A stretch of 64,000 bases of DNA from Serratia marcescens (GCA_015548865.1 JADMXW010000001.1:124001-188000), one strand, 5' to 3'; numbered from the stretch's first letter, positions 52,501-61,140 are shown. The notes: generated by a model not told the origin, from the sequence alone. A program made the numbers and translations.

Positions 52501-54837
52501 AGCACGCGGAGCAAGATTGATGTCCTGGCCCGCACCTAAGGTGATGGATTTATCACTGATTAATGTTATCCCCTGCAATACGATATTTCTTCCCGCTGAA
52601 AGGGTGATATCGCCACTGCTTTCCCACAGGCCAGCCTGTTTTATCAGTGCGTCATCAATGGGTAATAATATTCCTAAGGGGGTGGGGGTAAGCTTGCTCT
52701 CATTTCGTAGGATTACAATATTACTGCCTGCAGTGAGTGAGGTTTTTTTTGTTTTTCCTATGGAAGTGTTTTCCAGTGAAATTGATTTTCCTGCTAACAT
52801 ATCAATATTTTCAAACGCTGAAATTTGTGATGTTTGCTGTTTTACACCAGGGCCATAATTGCGAGGTAAGGATGAAGGGGAATGAATGTCCCCTATACGT
52901 GAAAACAAACTGATATTTTTAGCCTTTAACTGGCTCTGTAATATATTTAAGTTGTTAATGGTTGTTATTGCTAGGTTATTGCCAATTTCTAAGCTCGCAT
53001 CATCTATAGTGATACTATTATCAATAATGGCTGAGAGGTTTTGGCTTACTTTGAATTTATTGCTAAGAATAATATCCTTGCTCTTTAGTATGATGTTTTT
53101 TGCTGTAACGATATCAACATTTTTTTTTGATATATTCTCTGTTATTTCATTCTCATTAATGTGATTGTTTGAAAATGTGATTTTGTTTTTGAAGTCGAGA
53201 GCTATATTTTCCCCTGCTGTAAGTTTACCAGAGTAAGCTTCATTGTTTATCCATATTTTCTCTGTTATTTTTGAGTTGGATATTAATGGCAGTGTGGTTT
53301 TTATTTCTAGTCCGGTTTTTTTTCCAAAGTTATAAAAATCATTCCCGGTTAATATGATGCTTTCTTTTGCTTCTATGTTGCTTTGATCATTTTTAAATGA
53401 ATCAGATTTTATGTAAATATTTCTTCTGGAACTTATCAGTGACTGGGGCCTTTGTGACGCTAGAGTGATTTTTTTTATTGTTGATTTTTGGGAGGCCATT
53501 TTCACAAAGGCTGGAAGGTAAAGAGGTAGTAATTCATCCTCTGCTAAATTCGGAGTTCTTTCGGGAATAGGTAGGTTATCCTCAACGGCTTTGACAAAGA
53601 GCCTACCTTTTTTATCATCAGGTACATTTTCAGTCACAATTTCAAACTTCTCCCGCCGATTCTCCAACTTTTTAGTACGAATAATCACATCACCCTTATT
53701 GGTCTTAATCGTGCCTGAAATATTATCCACCAAGGTGCTCAGCATGCCGGAGGCATCTTTTTGCACCCACAAATTGTCATTGGCCTGAATTAACGCGGTA
53801 CTGCCCTGATTGGTCACGGTATCCGAAAACACACGCATATCCCTGCCCGCCACGATCTTGCCGGTGTTTTTCAGTGTGTCGGTGGCAAGCGTAATATCGC
53901 GACCCACGTTGATCGAAGTGTTATTAACATCAATCGCTTTGCTGCTCACGTTGAGATCGGTTTTGGTATTGATGTTGCCAAGAGCGACTTTGCCATCTAC
54001 CGTCAGGGTAAGGTCATTTTGCGCAGTCACGATGCTGGCCAGGTTAACGCCCACCCCGCTTTCACTGGCGAGCAGCCGGATTTTATTGGCATACATGCCG
54101 CCCAGCGCTTTGGTGTCTACTGCTAATGTCGGGCGAGTGCCTTGCCCGGCAAGGTTTTTGATGGATCCATCACGGTAGCTGATGCGATTAGCCCCCTGTG
54201 TCAGCGTCAGATTCTGTGCGGTTATCTTGCCGTTCAGTTCCGTGGCGCGACTGATGATGTCAACGTATTCCTGCGCCTTTACGTCCATCCCTTTGCCGCC
54301 AATGATGACGCTACCCTTTTGCACCTCCAGCGCATCCAGTGCACCCTGTTTGTCAAACTGCGGTTTGCCGGTGGTCAGCGTCACGTTGGGGGTGTTAATA
54401 AACCCGCAGCCGTCACAGGTGATGCCGTTGGGGTTGGCGATCATCAACTGGGCTTTATTGCCAAAGACCTCCAGCTTGCCCATCAGCTCAGAACGGCTGC
54501 CACCCGTGACCTCATTGATAATCAGTTCTGCCGCTTTGCCCTTGAGATTGGCGTTAGCATTAAGCTTGCCAGCCAACTGAGAAGCGCCTGCTGTAATAGC
54601 GTTATTGAGCACGGCACCGGGCGCATTGACATTGAAATCCCGATACACATTGTGTGAAATGCCAGCGGCGTTGGGTGTTGCAATATTCACCACTGGCACA
54701 TTGCCTGCCTGCACCTGAGTGTTGCCATTGGCGGGCGCGATACCTGCCGCAAAGGCAGGGTGTAACGGATATACAGCCGTCATATAAATCAGCAGATAGC
54801 TGATACCGCGGCTGACTGGAGGGGAAAGCGTCTTCAT
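49564..54837 (-). CDS. cdiA: CdiA-like two-partner-secretion exoprotein with C-terminal nuclease-like toxin
   Basis: The protein has 1757 residues, short for CdiA. The signal peptide ends near residue 30 (HPAFA). The TPS secretion domain has NPNGIT (135-140) and CDGCGFIN (141-148). A filamentous part rich in beta repeats (AGRNIVLQG, AGGNITLMA-like) follows to about residue 1130. Next come a hydrophobic Ala/Gly region (about 1215-1290), DUF637-like sequence and a NYLSHQQ motif, where CdiA proteins usually carry VENN. The last 150 residues look like a PD-(D/E)XK-type toxin: Glu1636, Asp1657/Asp1660 and SVK with Lys1670. The ATG at 54837 has AAAGGAG 8 nt upstream. cdiB lies upstream and cdiI downstream. 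Residues about 425-710 are unusually rich in Lys, Asn and Ile and come from AT-rich DNA. Confidence 0.85.
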   Translation of the reverse strand: MKTLSPPVSRGISYLLIYMTAVYPLHPAFAAGIAPANGNTQVQAGNVPVVNIATPNAAGISHNVYRDFNVNAPGAVLNNAITAGASQLAGKLNANANLKGKAAELIINEVTGGSRSELMGKLEVFGNKAQLMIANPNGITCDGCGFINTPNVTLTTGKPQFDKQGALDALEVQKGSVIIGGKGMDVKAQEYVDIISRATELNGKITAQNLTLTQGANRISYRDGSIKNLAGQGTRPTLAVDTKALGGMYANKIRLLASESGVGVNLASIVTAQNDLTLTVDGKVALGNINTKTDLNVSSKAIDVNNTSINVGRDITLATDTLKNTGKIVAGRDMRVFSDTVTNQGSTALIQANDNLWVQKDASGMLSTLVDNISGTIKTNKGDVIIRTKKLENRREKFEIVTENVPDDKKGRLFVKAVEDNLPIPERTPNLAEDELLPLYLPAFVKMASQKSTIKKITLASQRPQSLISSRRNIYIKSDSFKNDQSNIEAKESIILTGNDFYNFGKKTGLEIKTTLPLISNSKITEKIWINNEAYSGKLTAGENIALDFKNKITFSNNHINENEITENISKKNVDIVTAKNIILKSKDIILSNKFKVSQNLSAIIDNSITIDDASLEIGNNLAITTINNLNILQSQLKAKNISLFSRIGDIHSPSSLPRNYGPGVKQQTSQISAFENIDMLAGKSISLENTSIGKTKKTSLTAGSNIVILRNESKLTPTPLGILLPIDDALIKQAGLWESSGDITLSAGRNIVLQGITLISDKSITLGAGQDINLAPRAINNNDDDVFKFQRRPEMRTQLTAKDNITLNAARNINLQGVTANAANNTTVSAGGNIAIGSIPYSAIPNPAQNSKDDRHWGADIQGGKGLTLAANGALTVHGSKLHSAGDATLSSNGNMRFESARNVHIDGSSENYTQQSTELSSGANLTVISNGSILFQATKLAAKGEIDIAAKGGFLYAQAMEEFYRWDEQKKRCKGRFGIGGWCPLGKKTITKHRANATNKVTEFTAGGDITLMARDDITLEAARINTAKNAKLTSQTGKIHYKAVKDTRFEQTITKTRSVYITHQDKGFVAGKWVLPSIYTGGKFTVDAAKGITADVKAKTGQSLEQAIDILGNSPGYEWLKPLKNKENVNWNLVKDSYTDWNHKTSHLNPIVGAIIAVAAAAVTYGSSLAVTTGGMAATSAGSAAVSVGASASTAAMVSATAGAAAQAGLATIASQAAVALAQNKGNLYATFKTLGNSDSVKSLSASMVIGGALGGLDKAMGWTAAVKGGTTPATSKLLVTNNTAWNSVAQRVAAHSVVSSALGTAIQGGSFTDNFKVALLSNIGGQLHAEGASLIGDNGQILGIPGKAVSHAVVSAVAAEISGGNAKGAAAGALAAELAGVMLGDNLIKPEEWQRKSEQQAQMAKVLGAVAGGAFTGKASGVHSGATGGENAFRYNYLSHQQKALMDKDITAAKTTLEKAFVLARWGVTSGKQDGAFTAGVVSGVPVEFVETAQSLIALATNPGEAWDALKALISEDDAWAKVSAGVKQGYINRINTMKAYYEKAGVDGAYYSGLEFGKLATEAAGVLVGGAGIAKGAVKLSTNTVKALEKAVVKNAHSLVDIRNVVRIEKNGTKTQMSWTEGNYKQGYPFEDYMVTQLPKGSRLPEGFKAFDFYDAKTKTAISVKTLNTNTPSRIKDPKQLYTSIKGNIDDVVKFQGDSKPGMMLEPSDITKREVVIAIPKSTSTPQWEQINKAIAYGSEKNVKVKITVVKE

Positions 54838-54895
54838 CGTGTTATCTCCTTTCAGTGTTGTCCATGTTGTGTCGGGTTGACGTAACGTGCTGAAA

Positions 54896-56554
54896 CTAGA
54901 AGGTGAGTGTGGTTTGCCAGTAAAGCGCCCAGCGATCGGGGGGCCGCGTATACGGGTAGCGCAGGGGTTTACCCAGCGTGAAGCTGTGAGATACAGGGTG
55001 TGAATTCAGCGCCACTCCGACTGCGGCACCGGCGAGGTTGCCGCCCTCGGTGCGGCCACGCTGTTTTTTTACCCAGCCACCGTCAAGCGCGGTAATGAGC
55101 GTCATATTGCCCAGCGCTAAGAAGATGCCCGGTTGCCAGTTGATCTCGTTGCGCCAGTAAGCGCCCTGCACGCCGCTCAGCGATTGCTCTTTAAACCCAC
55201 GCACTGAGTAATGGCCGCCAACCGTAATCTGCTCGTTGGCATGAAGATTGTCCGGTGAGGTCTGGGCATAGGCGCTGGTGAGGTAATAGAGTGAGGGGGC
55301 CAGGGGATAGAGATAGCTGGCACTGAGACTGTATTTAAGAAACTGACTGCGTGGGGCATCCTGTGCGTTCTGCCTATCTCGGGTGGCACCAAAGCCGCGC
55401 AGTCCCCAGCTTACGCTGGGATTAAAGGTGGCATATCCCTTGCCAATACGGCGGCTATAATGTGGGCTGAGGGCTATGCTGTTTACCGTTGCGCTGCTAT
55501 TGGTCAGCAGGTGATCGGCGAGTCGGTTCTCTGTGCGCCGGCGTGTGAGTGCTATGTCGAATGCCAGCTTCTGGTTACCATCCCGAAATAGCGTACGGTT
55601 AATACCGAAACGCTGTGACGTCGCCATACCCTGATAACGCCAGCGATGGCCGGGAACGGGCTGATAAAAATCATTCCAATGGTGCTGATAGCTAAACAGC
55701 CAGTAGCCGTAAGGCAGTGTCACGCCACCAGAGAGGCTGCGGTTGCGTTTTTCTCGTTGAAATGCCGCATCGCGTGTGACAGAGAGGTTCCAGCGGTCAG
55801 CAAGCTGGAACGGGTTATCCAGTGTGGCTGAACTGCTTATCTGGACGACGCCAGTATTTTTTTGACCGCTGTTATCTGCACTGAAGCTCACACTGGCAGG
55901 AAAGGTTTTCTCCTTGTTCACGATAAGTATTCGCGAGTAGCCCGCTTGTTGACCGGGTTGGATATCGATTGTCACGGGCTGCGATGTCAGACGGCTTAGC
56001 TGTTCCAATCCCTGTTCGAGGTCGCGCAGGTTTAAAAGATGCCCCTGACTGTCGGGAAAGACCATGGCAAGTGAATGCGGTGTTTTCCCCTGCTGAGTAA
56101 TCGATTCAATGCGGCCTTCTGTGGTTGCAATGCGTAAGATGCCGGTGGAGGCATCCTGTTCCGGTAACCAGGCCTGTGAGGTAACATAGCCACGTTCCAG
56201 ATACTGCTGAGAAAGGGCGCGTACCAGTTGGTGCATGTGGGAGACTGTCAGGCAGCGATGCTGCCACGGCACAACGATGGCTTTTTGGGTACGCAGGGAA
56301 AGAACGGTACTTCCCTCTATGGCAATGTGGCGAACATTGCGGCACACACCGTCATCGTGTGTGGGCTGTGTTTCTGGTGCTGAGAGCGGCTGTTGCCGTT
56401 GCAGTGAGTCACGCTGTTGTTCCGCCTGTTCTAACAGCGCTTTTTGCTGCTGTTCCACCTCTGCTCTATCAGTGGGGAAAGATTCTATGGCTGAGCTATT
56501 CGAGCCATACATGCTCGTGGCTAAGAGCACTAATATCCGTGACGTTCTACTCAA
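54896..56554 (-). CDS. cdiB: CdiB/ShlB-like two-partner-secretion outer-membrane transporter
   Basis: The 552-residue TpsB protein exports the partner CdiA. A signal-like N terminus (RILVLLATSMYGSNSSA) is followed by a long Gln/Glu helix, two POTRA domains (for example CRNVRHIAIEGSTVLS and YVTSQAWLPEQDASTGILRI), and a 16-stranded barrel with the conserved loop-6 motif VRGF (GGHYSVRGFKEQSLSG) and a terminal aromatic residue (TLTF). The start is TTG at 56554, with AAGGGAG 9 nt upstream; the next Met is at residue 15. It lies 58 bp upstream of cdiA on the same strand and is likely co-transcribed. Confidence 0.9.
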   Translation of the reverse strand: MSRTSRILVLLATSMYGSNSSAIESFPTDRAEVEQQQKALLEQAEQQRDSLQRQQPLSAPETQPTHDDGVCRNVRHIAIEGSTVLSLRTQKAIVVPWQHRCLTVSHMHQLVRALSQQYLERGYVTSQAWLPEQDASTGILRIATTEGRIESITQQGKTPHSLAMVFPDSQGHLLNLRDLEQGLEQLSRLTSQPVTIDIQPGQQAGYSRILIVNKEKTFPASVSFSADNSGQKNTGVVQISSSATLDNPFQLADRWNLSVTRDAAFQREKRNRSLSGGVTLPYGYWLFSYQHHWNDFYQPVPGHRWRYQGMATSQRFGINRTLFRDGNQKLAFDIALTRRRTENRLADHLLTNSSATVNSIALSPHYSRRIGKGYATFNPSVSWGLRGFGATRDRQNAQDAPRSQFLKYSLSASYLYPLAPSLYYLTSAYAQTSPDNLHANEQITVGGHYSVRGFKEQSLSGVQGAYWRNEINWQPGIFLALGNMTLITALDGGWVKKQRGRTEGGNLAGAAVGVALNSHPVSHSFTLGKPLRYPYTRPPDRWALYWQTTLTF

Positions 56555-56865
56555 AATGTGCAGCTCCCTTGCATCAGTTTACATTTTGAATAGTCTACTC
56601 ATAGCGAAATTTCAGGGTTAAATATGATTGATTTGTGTATTCTTGGTTTAAAATTTTGCAAATAATGATCAATATAGAATTTATTCTTACCTCTATTCGA
56701 ATGTGCTGTATGTCACGTGGCAGTCTGCGAAATACAACATATTCGCCTGACAATGAGCGCTTGTAGCGATTTCCCATAGTGTGGCGAGCGCACATTTATT
56801 TTTCTTCCAGCGCCTTACAATAAACTCTCAAAAAGAAACGGTGTTTTATTTTAAGGGCTATTATC
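56555..56865. other. Divergent promoter region, cdiB and hydrolase
   Basis: About 310 bp of AT-rich DNA between the divergent cdiB and hydrolase genes. Both promoters must lie here. No repeat, small RNA terminator or further open frame is evident. Confidence 0.5.
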
Positions 56866-58032
56866 ATGCGCATTCCGGTACGCTTCTGCGCTGCGCTTAT
56901 GGCAGCGTGTTTCTGTGGTGCTTCAGCGATGGCTAACGACATGACTTACCAAACGTCTGCGGTAACCGAAGAGGGATTGCCGGTGTTCTATCCCGAGCTC
57001 AAACAGCAGCTTACCTACCCGGGTTCTTGGCTATCAGGCAACGTGAAGGATTTCGCCGTTTGGAAAACCGAGGCGCGTCAGAAACTGCGGACAATGCTGC
57101 TGACGCCGGATTCCCACCGTGATTTTGCGCCAGCGACGATAGAGCGTGAAGCGCGGGATGGCTATGTTGCCGAGAAAGTGGCATTCAATATCACCGATCA
57201 AAGCCGTGTGGCTGGTCTGCTGCTAACGCCGAACGCGCCGGGGCCACATCCGGCGATTATCTTGTTGCACGATCACGGTTCAAAGTTTGATATCGGCAAA
57301 GAGAAGATGATCAAACCGTGGGGTAACGCTGAGAAACTGGCATCGGCACAGGCATGGGCAGATAAATTTTTCACCGGGCGTTTCGTGGGTGATGAACTGG
57401 CTAAACGGGGCTATGTGGTGTTGGCGGTGGATGCGATTGGCTGGGGGGATCGCGGCCCGCTGAAGTATGAGCAGCAGCAGGCGCTGGCGAGTAACTTCTT
57501 TAATTTGGGGCGCTCACTGGCGGGCGAAATGGCGTATGAAGATATGCGCGCTACCGATTTTCTTGCTTCGCTCAAGCAGGTGGATGCTAAACGTGTTGGC
57601 GTCGTCGGGTTCTCTATGGGGGCTTACCGTGCCTGGCAGTTAGCGGCACTTTCCGACAAAGTGGCGGCAACAGCAGCCGTCTCGTGGATTGGTACCTATG
57701 ACGGACTAATGACCCCAGGTAATAATGTGCTGCGTGGTCAGTCTGCATTCTATATGTTGCACCCCGGTCTGCCTGCGCAGTTTGATTTTCCCGACGTCGC
57801 AAGCGTCGCGGCACCTAATCCAATGCTGTTCTTTAACGGTGGCAAAGATAAGCTGTTCCCAGAAAGTGCTGTTCAGGGGGCTTACGAGAAGATGCACCGT
57901 GTGTGGAAATCACAAAACGCGGACAACAAGCTGGAAACCAAAATGTGGCCAGAGTTGGGGCATGTGTTCTATCAGGAACAGCAGGCAGAAGTGTTTGACT
58001 GGCTGGATCGTTATTTAATGCCGAAGCCGTAA
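56866..58032 (+). CDS. Exported alpha/beta hydrolase, dienelactone hydrolase-like
   Basis: The protein has 388 residues with a cleavable signal peptide (FCAALMAACFCGASAMA, cut near residue 23), so it acts in the periplasm or outside. The catalytic triad is readable: Ser250 in the nucleophile elbow GFSMG, Asp328 in GGKDKLF and His366 in ELGHVFY. The oxyanion strand is AIILLHDHGSK (130-140). The pattern fits secreted esterases of the dienelactone hydrolase or acetyl-xylan esterase type. The substrate is unknown; an ester on plant polysaccharide is possible but not shown. It is convergent with the MmgE/PrpD gene. Confidence 0.85.
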   Translation: MRIPVRFCAALMAACFCGASAMANDMTYQTSAVTEEGLPVFYPELKQQLTYPGSWLSGNVKDFAVWKTEARQKLRTMLLTPDSHRDFAPATIEREARDGYVAEKVAFNITDQSRVAGLLLTPNAPGPHPAIILLHDHGSKFDIGKEKMIKPWGNAEKLASAQAWADKFFTGRFVGDELAKRGYVVLAVDAIGWGDRGPLKYEQQQALASNFFNLGRSLAGEMAYEDMRATDFLASLKQVDAKRVGVVGFSMGAYRAWQLAALSDKVAATAAVSWIGTYDGLMTPGNNVLRGQSAFYMLHPGLPAQFDFPDVASVAAPNPMLFFNGGKDKLFPESAVQGAYEKMHRVWKSQNADNKLETKMWPELGHVFYQEQQAEVFDWLDRYLMPKP

Positions 58033-58036
58033 TATC

Positions 58037-58065
58037 GCAGGCGCGGGACACATCACCGCGCCTGC
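58037..58065. terminator. GC-rich hairpin between convergent genes
   Basis: GCAGGCGCGG (58037-58046) and CCGCGCCTGC (58056-58065) form a perfect 10-bp stem. It lies between the convergent stops at 58032 and 58083. There is no T-tract on either side, so it may act as an mRNA 3' end barrier rather than a classical terminator. Confidence 0.5.
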
Positions 58066-58082
58066 GCTTGTGGCTGTCGTTG

Positions 58083-59414
58083 TTAACCGAGCAACAACTG
58101 ATTCAGATACGCGATATCACCTGCTTCATTCAGCGCACAGCTTGCTTGAATACGTGCAACATCAAGATGCGGCAGTGATTGGATGTTTTGTCGCAGTTTG
58201 GCGTTCAGATCTGTTTTGCGGGCTACAGTTTGCTGACGTGTGACGCATTCAGTAAGGCTTGAGCCGTCTGTCAGGTACAGCGTTACGCGGTGAAAGCGCG
58301 CGTCAGGGTTAAGCTCATCCGGCGGTGCGCTTGGGTCCGGCAGACGTTTCACTTTATCTGCCAGCGCCGCGATAACGTCATCAACGGGGCTCTCATCAAA
58401 GCGCGCCAGCGTCAGTTCGCCTTCCAGCAGGCCCGCTGCAATCACATACTCCAGGCTGAAGCGTCCCTCCATGCCGGTGGTGGCTTTATGAATAAAGGGG
58501 GCAACGTCCCCACCGGGGGGAAACTCCACGGTAATGTTCTCAACGCGGGCGATCAGCGAGTGGATATCACCGTGTCGCGCCAGCCATTGCTCACGTAATG
58601 CAAAAGCGGCTTCCCCTGCACTGTGCGTGCCACCACAGGTGGGGTAGCTTTTAAATTCCAAGCCGGGGGTGACAATACGCCAGGGTGTACCCCAGTTGTC
58701 ACTCAATTTCTCAGGGTGTTGCTGCCCGTCGCCATGTGATGATAGAAAATCATCCAGCACCTGCGTTGGATTGCCGCTAAACCCTGCTAATGCCAGCTTG
58801 GCGGCAGTTAACCCTGCGCGCGCAGCAAGCCCAGCGTGCAGCGGTTTTACTGCGGAGCCGAACTGCGCGCGCAGCCCCGCAGCCTGCGTTGCTGCCAGCC
58901 CAAGAATATGCTGTGTTTGTGCGACCGAGGCACCGAGTAAGCGCGCAGCAGCGGCAGCAGCGGCAACGGCACCGAGCGTAGCCGTATTGTGATAGCCCAG
59001 ACCGTAGTGACGCGCGCCTGCTGCGAGCCCGATGCGTCCGGCAACCTCTACGCCAATCACGTAAGCGATGAGAAAATCCGCTTCGCGCAAGTGTGTCTCT
59101 TCCGCACTCAGTGCAAATAACGCCGGCAAAATAACTGTACTCGGATGACCACGAAAGGCGGGATGATAGTCATCAAAATCAAGTGCGTGTCCCACATAGC
59201 CCAATATGACACTGCGCGTAAGGCTGTCTGATGCGGAAAAAACCTGTCGCAGTGGCGTCAGATTACTGTCGCGAATGGCGCCTTGTGCAATGGGGAGCGC
59301 TGTGGCGACAAAATCCATCACGCCGTCGCGCGCGGCGTCGAGTGCTGCGGTATTCGGTATCGTGTTAACGATGTGATGGGCGAGTGTAGCAGTGATATCG
59401 TGCGATGCGATCAT
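58083..59414 (-). CDS. MmgE/PrpD family protein
   Basis: The protein has 443 residues, typical for this family, which includes 2-methylcitrate dehydratase, cis-aconitate decarboxylase and iminodisuccinate epimerase. Recognisable segments are GYVGHALDFDDYHPAFRGHPS (around residues 73-93), GLGYHNTATLGAVAAAAAAA (about 137-156), LGLAATQAAGLRAQFG and FKSYPTCGGTHSAGEAAF (about 252-270). It is not the PrpD of the propionate operon, because no prpBC neighbours exist. No strong Shine-Dalgarno precedes the ATG at 59414. The substrate is unknown. Confidence 0.82.
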   Translation of the reverse strand: MIASHDITATLAHHIVNTIPNTAALDAARDGVMDFVATALPIAQGAIRDSNLTPLRQVFSASDSLTRSVILGYVGHALDFDDYHPAFRGHPSTVILPALFALSAEETHLREADFLIAYVIGVEVAGRIGLAAGARHYGLGYHNTATLGAVAAAAAAARLLGASVAQTQHILGLAATQAAGLRAQFGSAVKPLHAGLAARAGLTAAKLALAGFSGNPTQVLDDFLSSHGDGQQHPEKLSDNWGTPWRIVTPGLEFKSYPTCGGTHSAGEAAFALREQWLARHGDIHSLIARVENITVEFPPGGDVAPFIHKATTGMEGRFSLEYVIAAGLLEGELTLARFDESPVDDVIAALADKVKRLPDPSAPPDELNPDARFHRVTLYLTDGSSLTECVTRQQTVARKTDLNAKLRQNIQSLPHLDVARIQASCALNEAGDIAYLNQLLLG

Positions 59415-59496
59415 TTGAAAAGGCAGTCAAGTAAATACATGAATGCCTATAGATATAGTTGAAAGCACTACACGCTGTATAGCGCAAATTTTGCAT

Positions 59497-59766
59497 TATA
59501 CCCGTCATACTTCAAGTTGCAGGTGCGTTGGCTGCCCTCACTCACCCGAATCACTTACCTGAGTAAGCTCATCGGGATAAATGAATCTCATCCCTGAGAT
59601 TCACCCTGCGGGCCAGCGCAGGCGCTGTTCAAATTTGTTCCAGACAAATTTGTCCTTCGCTTGCCGCGTTACGAGACTCATAAATGAGCCTCGCCCTAAA
59701 GGGCCAGCGCAAGCGCTGTTCAAAACGTTAACGTTTTGTCCTGCAACTCGAATTATTTTGGGTATA
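59497..59766 (-). repeat. Composite ERIC element (270 bp) with two nested inserts
   Basis: TATACCC at 59497 and GGGTATA ending at 59766 enclose an ERIC in inverted orientation relative to that at 46432. The ERIC core is at 59547-59572. Two related inserts follow: one around AAATTTGTTCCAGACAAATTT-like sequence (about 59626-59650), the other with the perfect palindrome AAAACGTTAACGTTTT (59722-59737). Each is next to a GGGCCAGCGCA-GGCGCTGTTCAA-type segment. It lies between the PrpD and AraC genes. Confidence 0.85.
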
Positions 59767-59780
59767 GCAGTGCATCACGT

Positions 59781-60761
59781 TTAGAAACGGTCTTTGAGCT
59801 GTCCCGGTGTGATGCCGAATGCGCGTCGAAATGCCGTTGAGAAGTTGGCTGGGCTGTTGTAGCCCGCGATATGAGCAGCCTGTGCGATACCGAGCCCCTC
59901 TTTTTGCATTGCAACCATTGCGCGTTGGAGTCGATTGCGGCGTAGGTATTCAAACACGCTCATATTAAATGCCTGGCGGAAATGGCGCTGTAAGGTACTT
60001 TCACTCATATTGACCTGCTTGGCTATCTCTTCCATCGATAGCTGATCGGCCGCTCCGCTTTCCAGCATATCGCGTACTTCTTGTACCCGATGATAGAGAC
60101 GCAGCGGTACACGCGCATTTTTTTCCTGCGTGGTGTTCAGTAATGAGCTGAACGCTTCAACGATCAGGCTCAGGCATTGTGATTCCAATTGCAAACGTTG
60201 TAACGGTGTGGAGCAAGGATCTGAATTGAGAATCTGCATGGCGATTGCCATCGCCTGACGTGACGGTATCCAGTGATGCACTGCTAAATGTGTCTGGGTG
60301 AAGTCATAGATAGCGCGCCACTCATCGACAGAGTCCAAAAGATTACCGTACAACCACTCGCGGCTGAAGGTGAGCGACAGCGTGCGCTCGTACTCATCAC
60401 GCTTGCCGATGCGAGTAAACAATACCGGGGACATCAGCGATACCAGAGAGGCTGGCTGCGCTTTGTTGAGGTGCAGTTGCTGGTGGTCATAGCTAACCTG
60501 CGCCTGCCCGTTGACCACAATGGCCAGCTTAATGGCATCCTCCAACTGACCCTGCGTTTTCATGTTGTGCAAATTGATCACATCGGCGGTATGCAAAATC
60601 AGATGGCGATTAAGTGGCATCACGCTAAAGCTGCCGTACAACACCGGTGTCTCATCAATCAATCGTGGTCCGACAAAGCGGTACTGGTTAGAAACCAGAC
60701 TGGATTGCTGAACGATATGGTCTTTGTAAATCGCTTTGGAGGATGGGACGCTGTTATGCAC
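59781..60761 (-). CDS. AraC-family transcriptional regulator (PchR-like)
   Basis: The protein has 326 residues. The C-terminal part (about 225-326) has the two AraC helix-turn-helix motifs: SMEEIAKQVNMSESTLQRHF and IAQAAHIAGYNSPANFSTAF, ending in the typical FGITPGQLK. The N-terminal ligand part lacks an obvious domain name. It is divergent from a siderophore receptor gene, the arrangement of PchR/YbtA-type regulators that respond to iron-siderophore complexes. The start is GTG at 60761 with only a weak ribosome-binding site. The target is inferred from position. Confidence 0.85.
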   Translation of the reverse strand: MHNSVPSSKAIYKDHIVQQSSLVSNQYRFVGPRLIDETPVLYGSFSVMPLNRHLILHTADVINLHNMKTQGQLEDAIKLAIVVNGQAQVSYDHQQLHLNKAQPASLVSLMSPVLFTRIGKRDEYERTLSLTFSREWLYGNLLDSVDEWRAIYDFTQTHLAVHHWIPSRQAMAIAMQILNSDPCSTPLQRLQLESQCLSLIVEAFSSLLNTTQEKNARVPLRLYHRVQEVRDMLESGAADQLSMEEIAKQVNMSESTLQRHFRQAFNMSVFEYLRRNRLQRAMVAMQKEGLGIAQAAHIAGYNSPANFSTAFRRAFGITPGQLKDRF

Positions 60762-61140
60762 GAGTCTCTATTACCTATGGTTAACGTGGTTTTTTACCAT
60801 CCATATTGGCGCTTATGCAAAAGACTTTGCGTCTGGCGCAAACCCTTTCCAGAAGCACAAATGTAACAATGTCCGCGTCAAATTGGTAATGCAAATACTT
60901 CTCAGTAGCATTTTTCGTCTTTGTGCATGAAAAAGGCAACGAGAGTGACGCATACCTGACAAGCGGAGAGGGTAACGCCATACAGAAGACAATGACGCGC
61001 TGCGCACCTTCCCGATAAACCGCCGTTCCCGCCGGTTTTCTCTCCGACTTCGACAACTATTTTCCGATGCCGCCCGTGTGCGCACTCGCCATGGTTGAAG
61101 GCATTTTTCTTACTTATGACAGCATTACAGGGCGACTCTG
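60762..61140. other. Regulatory region between araC-type regulator and TonB receptor
   Basis: About 380 bp with a possible Fur-like sequence at 60885-60903 (GGTAATGCAAATACTTCTC, by eye 13 of 19 positions to the Fur consensus). Both promoters should lie here. No gene-like frame is present despite short open stretches. Confidence 0.45.

Noticed and set aside
59581-59784. Short open frame within the composite ERIC
   Set aside because: It is produced by palindromic repeat sequence only.
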